From NCBI GenBank assembly GCA_037178675.1, contig JAYMGJ010000806.1, positions 1-36,031 of the forward strand: a DNA stretch of 36,031 nt, read 5' to 3'. This document shows, in pieces, positions 30,118 to 36,031 of this stretch. Numbering within the stretch: position 1 is the first letter of the stretch; each line of letters starts with the position of its first letter. The notes under the pieces are model-generated. The model did no database searches. It worked only from the letters and a program-made list of their open reading frames with translations, and was not told the origin of the DNA. The stretch comes from Scleroderma bovista (Eukaryota; Basidiomycota; Agaricomycetes; Boletales; Sclerodermataceae). The position numbers and the translations under genes are program-made.

Positions 30118-30725
30118 TCATGGTGCTGGGGGACGTCGTCTGAAAGTAGGGAAGCGGATAGAGTATTGAATTTGACGCATCCAGGGAAGTGAGACGAACG
30201 ACAGAGGAAGATGGACATGGCAAGTATCTGGGAGGAAGGGACCATAGGCTGAGGGCTCAGGGGACACAGAGACGACCAGAGAAGACTTCTCAAGCTTGAC
30301 AATAGACCTAAGATGACCAAAGTACGTCCTTGACGCAGGACTGACAAGGAGAACGCGCTGACCGAGAACGAGAGGGACTGAGGGAGCAGGCTGGGAAGAT
30401 ATGTGCCAGGCAGTGCACGGGAACTCTGGGAGAGGCTGTCCTAAGAGCAGGACATAGTGGAGATCTGCAGCAATAGCGGAGAAATGATCCAGAGAAAATA
30501 TGGACTCCATAGTGAGCGATGAAGCGAATGTCTGGATTGCGGGGGGAATATCTCCGTGGGAAATGAATGGATTTGCGTCGGAACTTGACAGGCAGATAGA
30601 CCACGCTCTAGGCTTTCTGACGGTATAGTCACGTGCCTGATAGCTTCAGAAACGACGGAGCTATTCAAAATATCGGAATGCCGGCACTGGGCGCCTAAAA
30701 ATGACATTTGGGCGCTAAAAATCAT
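30118..30725 (-). pseudogene. Coding-like region inside insertion D, unknown family
   Basis: Three overlapping minus-strand frames give protein-like sequence with likely shifts, for example FSLDHFSAIAADLHYVLLLG and LVLGQRVLLVSPASRTYFGH then LRSIVKLEKSSLVVSVSPEP. Starts at 30510 and 30725 are uncertain. I do not recognise the protein; it could belong to the transposon or be captured host DNA. Confidence 0.25.
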
Positions 30726-30779
30726 TTCTTCTCTTTCTCCTTCGTTTCTCCATCAATTCTTCGGCTTCTTTGATCGTTC

Positions 30780-30914
30780 TGGTATGGGAGTTGGACTGCA
30801 GACATGTGCATTCCTTTCTCATACCACAATTGACGTTATTCCTTCAGTTTCTTCTGCTTCTTGGCGGTTCTCGTGCGATAGATGACTGTCTGCATTGGCA
30901 TTCATCTCTCGCAC
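30780..30914. other. Two tandem imperfect hairpins
   Basis: Hairpin 1 (30780-30826) pairs TGGTATGGGA with TCTCATACCA; hairpin 2 (30873-30914) pairs GTGCGATAGATG with CATCTCTCGCAC, with one mismatch. Their loops resemble each other (TGCATTCCTTTCTC versus GGCATTCATCTCTC), so the second looks like a diverged copy of the first. A partial third repeat (tgcgatagatgg) starts near 30931. Confidence 0.45.
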
Positions 30915-31044
30915 CAGGATAGTCATCTTGTGCGATAGATGGCTACGATGAGGGTCCATCATGCTTATCCTTTGCATAAGGATCATTCAATATAGGCGTT
31001 ATCTTCCATGTTCACTGTACCAAACCTGTTTGGTGCATGACAGC

Positions 31045-32891
31045 GAATCACGGGTGATGTAGCAACAGCTGATTTGAGAGTGTCCATGGCGGCTTGTTCT
31101 TGCTCTCCCCAAACAAAAGGTACGTTGTTCCTTGTAAGGTGAACAAGAGGGTGAGAAGTGGCGGCGAAGTCCTTGATCCAGATGCGAACAGTTCCTGCGG
31201 TACCAAGAAAACCGCGGACCTCGGTCTTGCTTTCACATGGGGGCCAGTTTTGGACCTTGGATACTTTGGTCACATCAGGAATGTGTCCCTCGTACATGCA
31301 GGTCTGACCGACGACAATGACTTTGGATTGGCACATGAAGAGCTTCTTCGCTGAGACTGTAGCTCCAGCGTGCTTGAGACGATGAAGGACGCGGTTGACA
31401 TCATTGCAGTGCTCCCACACGAAACGTCGAATTCCTGGGTTATCGGTGGTGGTCTCGAATGTTCCGTTGGGCAGTTCGTAGCGCGTGCGTGGTCCAAGAA
31501 CATTGATGTCATCCTGGAAATTTGGGGCTATGTCTATTTCATGCTGGAGGATAAATGCGACATCGTTCTGAAAAACTGCTGGGGAATCAGTCCATCCTTG
31601 AGGGAGTACAGTGAGACGGAGTGTGCCCAGGGGCGTTTGGAATGTCGTGAGGTCGCGGGATTGTTCGGCGAGGGTGTTGTGATCATATCCGACGAATAGG
31701 TCCATCATGGTGTATATGGATCGCGCAGCAGACTGCTCCACGAAATGCTCGACATATGGAAGAGTTGCAGCATCTTTAATGGTGACCGCATTGAGGGGCT
31801 GAAGGTCATGGACGACTCGGATTGATCCATTCTTCTTCGTGACACAGAACCATCTTGACTGGTAGGAACTATTCGATGGCTCATAAACACCAGAGGCGAT
31901 CTTCGACTTAATAAGTTTGATGACTTTGTTGCGAATGCCGGGTGGAATGGGGGACTGGCAGTGAACCCATGGGGTATGCTCGATTGTCGGAATCACCACG
32001 GGGTCGAAGTACTCATCACGGAAGCATCCTTTCTCAGATTCATCCCATGTGAGTGCTAACTCGTTGATGCAGAGGACGTGGGCGGCGAGTTTCCGTTTGT
32101 CGGGCCAAAGAAAAGTGTTATCGAGAATGCCTAATTCTGCCATACGATCGTGTGTGAGGCATTGACCAGAAGAGAAATCGGGAGGGTGAGGTGTTAAGGG
32201 GGTCAGCGTGAGGAGGGGGTCTTCTGGGAAGCGTCGGATGATACGAGCGTGCTGAGGCATCGTAGTAGCGACCGGTTTGACACGATTTGCGACCTTTTTA
32301 TATGCAAAGGTGTGGCGGATAGGATCCAGATCATACTGGGCGCAGAGGGCTTCCTCTGTGAACTGGGTGGCTGTAATCGCCATGCTTGGTACAGAGGCAA
32401 ACTGGAGGGCACGTGAGATGCTCTCGCAGACAGCAGTGAAAAATGCCAACGACTCAGATGGTCCTTGGAACGGTCTGGGAGTGGTGGTAACTCGGTGGAG
32501 GTTGGATGGGTTGCAGGGGTTGCGGATAACGATGTGAACGTCGTCATCATCTTCATCTTTCTTAAGGCGGACTAGACGTTGCCAAGGACGACTGAGTAGA
32601 AGGCGATATGGTGCATCTGGAATGACAAAAGCATGGGCCCATGTCTTGAGACCATCTACGACGATTTTGAGCATTTCCAGGCAGCCGGGCATGTGCTGAA
32701 TGCCGCTGTTTGCAGTTTGCATGCGCATCTTGACATTGGAATTTATTTTAGCTTGAGAAGCCTTCCAGATATCTTCACATATGATGACAATTTCGGATCC
32801 ATCGTCGAGGAGTGCCAGTTCTTTGTGGACTCCGTTGACAGTTACCTTGAGTTCGCACAGTGGTGTTGAATATTCATCATGAGGAGGGGAG
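31045..32891 (-). CDS. pol: Element B pol, protease-reverse transcriptase part
   Basis: The frame is open from the element C LTR boundary to the D insertion. It begins inside the protease with ELALLDDGSEIVIIC (DDGS where DSGS/DTGS is usual), then MRMQTANSGIQ and a PR-RT linker. RT has SRWFCVTKKNGSIRVVHDLQ, LPQGWTDSPAVFQNDV and FQDD (31508-31519) in place of the usual YxDD, then EVRGFLGTAGTVRIWIKDFA and TSPVIR. Downstream of SPVIR the frame runs into insertion D and stops at 30983. Gag and the start of protease are missing because element C begins at 32892. The frame is otherwise free of stops. Confidence 0.85.
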
Positions 32892-33515
32892 TGTCACGAC
32901 CGTGACATCCGATCACCCTGTACCCTATTGTCCGATCGCATCCACGCGTTCGCCGCCCGTTTTATTGTATGTACTCCCTTTCCGTTTCTCTCTATCTGTC
33001 CTGTATCGCCACCGATCGGTGAGCGTGTTGTCCATTCTGTCTCCCTGTACAATTACCTAATATGTTTCCTTTCTTGTTTCTGGTTACTATACGTTCCCGT
33101 CCCGTTGCATTACTAATACGATACTCATTGGTAATCCAGTTATCACACTTACTGTACTTACTCAGCGCGCAGCGTGACTGCACTCGTCATTCGTCGGTAA
33201 TCCTGACTTCCCGTACATTGCCTCATCCGTTCCACTCAGTATAAATACCTAGATACTCGGTCTGTTGTAGTTTCAGTTTGAATATCGAATAAGATACTTC
33301 TCATCTGTTCTCCCTTCGCACTCTCCGTCTCTGTCTCGTGCAAGCACTTGGTCGTAGACTGTTTACCCTCGGACACTCCGTCAGACCCTCGGTCGGCCTT
33401 CCTATTACTCGGGAAACACGACTACACTACGTAGCATCTCGGTCTTACCGCTAGGCCAACCTCTGACCCCCAGATCCCCCGTAGAGATCAGATCGGTGAA
33501 GAACCAGTCTTGACA
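32892..33515 (+). repeat. 5' LTR of element C
   Basis: About 624 bp, starting TGTCACGACC and ending GTCTTGACA, the same style of ends as element A (TGTTACGACC...CTTGACA). TATAAATA at 33240-33247 is the likely TATA box. The 3' LTR is outside the window. Confidence 0.8.
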
Positions 33516-33556
33516 GTATATTCAAACTCAAGTCTTGTACGAGTTCACAATCACCC

Positions 33557-34898
33557 ATGTCCAGGACAATCCAAACCCGCTCGCGCAAACAACCCAGAAC
33601 CCTCAGCATCTGACACTCGTCGGGCAGCTGCTTTGAGCGCCTTGACTAGCCTCAGGCGCTCACCCGACTCTGTCTCCCAATTCCAAGGCTTCTCCGCTCG
33701 GAGAGCCTCCTCCCCCGCTCAGCATCGCCCACCTGGGGCCTTCGTCAAAGATCTCGGCGATGACCTAGGTGATGACCATCCCTATGACAATGGCCCCGGT
33801 GATGGTGGTCCCGGCGGTGATGGTCCCGACGACCCCGACGATCCAAACCCTGATGATGGCGGTGAAGACCCTATTGAGGGCATCCCCGACCAAGAAGAGG
33901 CCGGTCTAGTCATTTTCAATAACCTCTCCATCGCTATCGACAGACTTGCGCGATCTTTGCGCTCATCCGAGTCTTTGTCTCGCACCAAGGTGCACGAACC
34001 CGACACCTTCGACAGGACCGATCCAAAGAAGTTGCACACATTCCTAGTCCAGTGCGAGCTCAACTTCCAGGACTGACCGAAGGTGTTTCGCACTGACCGA
34101 ACCAAGGTCACATTTGCGCAATCCTACCTCAAAGGAATGGCTCTCGAATGGTTTGAGCCAGACCTACTCGGTGCAGGAGACCCCCACAACCGTCCGATCT
34201 GGATGACCGATTGGGAAGAGTTCGTTATTGAACTCCAAACAACCTTCAGTCCCCACGACCCAGTTGCCGACGCCGAGCATCAGCTCGACCACCTCTGTAT
34301 GAAGGAAAACCATTGTGCCAACAGATATGTGGTTGATTTCAACCGTATCGCATCCCAGATTCGGGGCTACAGCAATGGCGCCCTGTGTCATCACTTCTAC
34401 ACAGGTCTCCCTGACCGAATCAAGGACGAGATCAGCTGCGTCGGTAAACTGCGCACTCTGAATGGTCTTCGCGTCCTCACCCAGGAGATCGACACCCGAT
34501 ATTGGGAACGCAAGGAAGAGGTCGCTTGTCAGAACAAGACCTCTACCAGCACTAGTACCAACACCCCCAACACCAAGTCGGGTAAAACCGACAAGGGTAA
34601 ATCCTCGGGCAACGCTGCCCAGTCTTCTTCGTCGTCAACCCCGACTCAGAAAACTAACAAGTCGGGCAAGACTGCTGAGCTTTCGGACAAGCTCGGCAAG
34701 GACGGCAAGCTGACCTCTGAGGAACGCAAGCACAGGTTCGACATGAATCTGTGCATGTTCTGTGGTGCAACTGGCCACAAGGCCAAGGACTGCCCCAAGT
34801 CAGGCTCTCAAGCAGCCAAGGCTAGGGCAGCTACCACCACTACTATGAACAACACGTCGGAAGCCAAACTGATGGCCTCCACTGAGGCAAAAAAATAG
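33557..34898 (+). pseudogene. gag: Gag of element C, frameshifted and with a nonsense codon
   Basis: The ATG at 33557 starts MSRTIQTRSR, matching the Arg-rich start of element A Gag. A one-base excess in an A run near 33588 moves the frame to that of NNPEPSASDTRRAAALSAL and onward. TGA at 34074-34076 replaces the Arg codon found in element A (QDRAKAF versus QD-stop-PKVF), a CGA-to-TGA type change. Beyond it the frame continues through AQSYLKGMALEWFEP and VVDFNRIASQI to a CCHC knuckle (CMFCGATGHKAKDC, C-X2-C-X4-H-X4-C) and a stop at 34896. This copy probably cannot make full-length Gag. Confidence 0.85.
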
Positions 34899-34936
34899 AT
34901 AGCAACTCCCAAGACTCCGCACAGAGTGGGAGTTGC
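34889..34936 (+). promoter_or_regulatory. Candidate programmed -1 frameshift signal, element C
   Basis: A AAA AAA (34889-34895) is followed at once by the gag stop TAG. After a 6-nt spacer a 35-nt stem-loop (34902-34936) has perfect 10-bp arms GCAACTCCCA and TGGGAGTTGC. The loop GCACAG can pair with CTGTGC at 34948-34953. The -1 frame opens directly into pol. Spacer length, stem-loop length and the loop core CTCCGCACA are the same as in element A, while the arms differ by compensating changes. Confidence 0.75.
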
Positions 34937-36031
34937 GTTGTTCCCGACTGTGCACCTATGGAGGCCCAACTCAACACAGCCGCTCTTTCCGATCCAAACT
35001 CTCTCCGACCCTCAGTAACAATCGTTGACCATACTATGCCTTCCTTTCCTGCGTTAGTAGATTCAGGTTCTACCCACTGTTTTGTAGATCCATCATTTGC
35101 CAATATGAACACTCTTTCACACTACTCGGTATCCCCGATCGTTCTCCATCTATTCGACGGTACCACCACCACCATAATCACCGAAGCAACCGATCTACCT
35201 ATCCGTTTTCCCTCTGGCGACGTCACCCCGATGACATTTTATGTCACCCCGTTGGACTCTGACTGTAAGATCGTTCTTGGACACAACTGGCTCACCCAAT
35301 ACAATCTGTTGATTGACTGGGTACTGAGCAGTATCAAGTTCAGAACATCCACGCAACAAGTGCCAACCCCAAGCTCACTCCCCGACCCTGTAGCGCCCTC
35401 ACCGAGCGCACTGAGACTCGATGCTACGTCAGTCTCGTATCCTTCCCAGACCGACTCGCCTCAGGCTCCTGGTCTTCGGGCACCTCCTATCGCTCTCATC
35501 AATGCTGCAGCCTTTCTAAAGGCCTGCCAGCTCGATGGCTCCCAACAGTTCTCCATTCAGCTGAAGCCTGACGGCAGCTTTCGTGCTGCGTCGGTTGACG
35601 CTACTCCCGACCTCTCCTCTGTCCCCGAGGCATACCACAACTTTGCCGATGTCTTTAGCAAGGCGAAAGCATCGGTACTCGTGCCTCATCGGGAACACGA
35701 CCTTAAGATAGAACTAGAAGAAGGAGTGCCATTACCGCCCGGTAGACTCTACTCTCTCTCCCCTGTCGAGCTTGAAACCCTTCGGGCATTCATCGACGAA
35801 AACCTTCACTTTGGTTTCATCCGTCCAACCTCATCCTCCCATGCAGCCCCTGTCCTCTTCGTCAAGAAGAAGGACGGCTCTCTCCAACTTTGTGTCGACT
35901 ACCGAGGACTCAACAAAATATCAAAGAAGGATTGGTACCCTCTACCCCTCATCTCCGACCTACTTGACTCCCCGAGTCGGGCAAAGGTCTACACTAAAAT
36001 CGACCTGAGACATGCTTACCACCTGGTTTGC
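34895..36031 (+). CDS. pol: Pol of element C, N-terminal part (protease-RT), truncated by window end
   Basis: Open in the -1 frame relative to gag from 34895 to the last base, with no stop. Protease has ALVDSGSTHCFVD (active Asp at 35060), GDVTPMTFYV and IVLGHNWLTQYN. A Ser/Pro-rich linker follows. RT begins with HREHDLKIELEEG, then SSHAAPVLFVKKKDGSLQLC and VDYRGLN, ending at KIDLRHAYHLV. Unlike element A, the protease-RT reading frame has no shifts, which supports the view that the two shifts in A are not part of normal expression. Confidence 0.9.
   Translation, partial: MDSNSQDSAQSGSCVVPDCAPMEAQLNTAALSDPNSLRPSVTIVDHTMPSFPALVDSGSTHCFVDPSFANMNTLSHYSVSPIVLHLFDGTTTTIITEATDLPIRFPSGDVTPMTFYVTPLDSDCKIVLGHNWLTQYNLLIDWVLSSIKFRTSTQQVPTPSSLPDPVAPSPSALRLDATSVSYPSQTDSPQAPGLRAPPIALINAAAFLKACQLDGSQQFSIQLKPDGSFRAASVDATPDLSSVPEAYHNFADVFSKAKASVLVPHREHDLKIELEEGVPLPPGRLYSLSPVELETLRAFIDENLHFGFIRPTSSSHAAPVLFVKKKDGSLQLCVDYRGLNKISKKDWYPLPLISDLLDSPSRAKVYTKIDLRHAYHLVC

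Larger units (their letters stand above)
28950..31044 (-). mobile_element. Insertion D, 2.1 kb, inside element B pol
   Basis: D separates the RT half (ending SPVIR) from the RNase H half (starting RPLDYSS). It is flanked by gaatc on both sides (28945-28949 and 31045-31049), a target-site duplication. Its left 356 bp match 26049-26410. On the minus strand a TATA-like TATTTAAA lies at about 29497-29504, upstream of the shared end, as in a promoter-bearing LTR. It may be a long solo LTR of a B-related family, or a truncated element; the termini (GCTGTC..., ...CACTTT) are not the usual TG...CA. Confidence 0.6.
32892..36031 (+). mobile_element. Element C: Ty3/gypsy retrotransposon, 5' part (runs off window)
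   Basis: LTR, gag and the first part of pol of an element closely related in layout to element A, with clearly diverged protein and DNA sequence. It inserted next to or within the protease gene of element B. The 3' part, including any antisense gene, lies outside the window. Confidence 0.9.

Noticed and set aside
1..36031. CRISPR array, rRNA, bacterial operon features
   Set aside because: No regular spacer-repeat series or rRNA-like sequence was seen, and gene structure is clearly fungal.

Overview
This window is accessory DNA from a filamentous fungus, most likely a basidiomycete of the Agaricomycetes. The support is: 47-63 nt GT-AG introns, a HET-domain incompatibility-type gene of the basidiomycete form, a secreted cyanovirin-N-like protein, and Ty3/gypsy chromoviruses carrying an antisense Zn2Cys6 gene. 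No tRNA, rRNA or CRISPR array was found. The species cannot be named from the sequence.

Layout. Positions 1-360 hold the last exon of a decayed seven-transmembrane (GPCR-like) gene. 493-2902 (minus) is a HET-domain gene with two introns and three one-base frameshifts. 4240-7440 and 12030-16115 are two decayed copies of one duplicated block. Each block has a non-coding repeat, a C-terminal scrap of adenylosuccinate lyase (ADSL, the purine enzyme called Ade13 in yeast), an N-terminal/middle piece of ADSL with introns still recognisable, and a GPCR-like gene. The second block also carries an inverted copy of the repeat, a further ADSL C-terminal scrap and a GPCR tail. Between the blocks, at 8813-9305, sits one small intact gene for a secreted cyanovirin-N (CVNH) protein, with a TATA box and one intron.

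From 17500 to the right edge the DNA is almost all LTR retrotransposon. Element A (17500-25434, plus) is a complete young chromovirus: 643-bp LTRs differing at three sites, gag, PR-RT-RNase H-integrase-chromodomain, an antisense spliced Zn2Cys6 gene, and a polypurine tract. Element B (about 26049-32891, minus) is an older gypsy element. Its pol is split by a 2.1 kb insertion (D, 28950-31044) flanked by a gaatc duplication, and its 5' part is cut off by element C. Element C (32892 to beyond the window, plus) is a relative of A with a damaged gag and a pol frame open to the window end.

The most interesting signal is a shared expression device in A and C. At the end of gag both have the heptamer A AAA AAA, a 6-nt spacer and a 35-nt stem-loop whose arms covary, followed by pol in the -1 frame. 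This fits programmed -1 ribosomal frameshifting. Other points of interest are the ADSL/GPCR duplication with permuted gene pieces, the antisense gene in A, and the repeated finding that frame breaks in otherwise well-kept genes are one-base changes in short homopolymers, which may be assembly errors.
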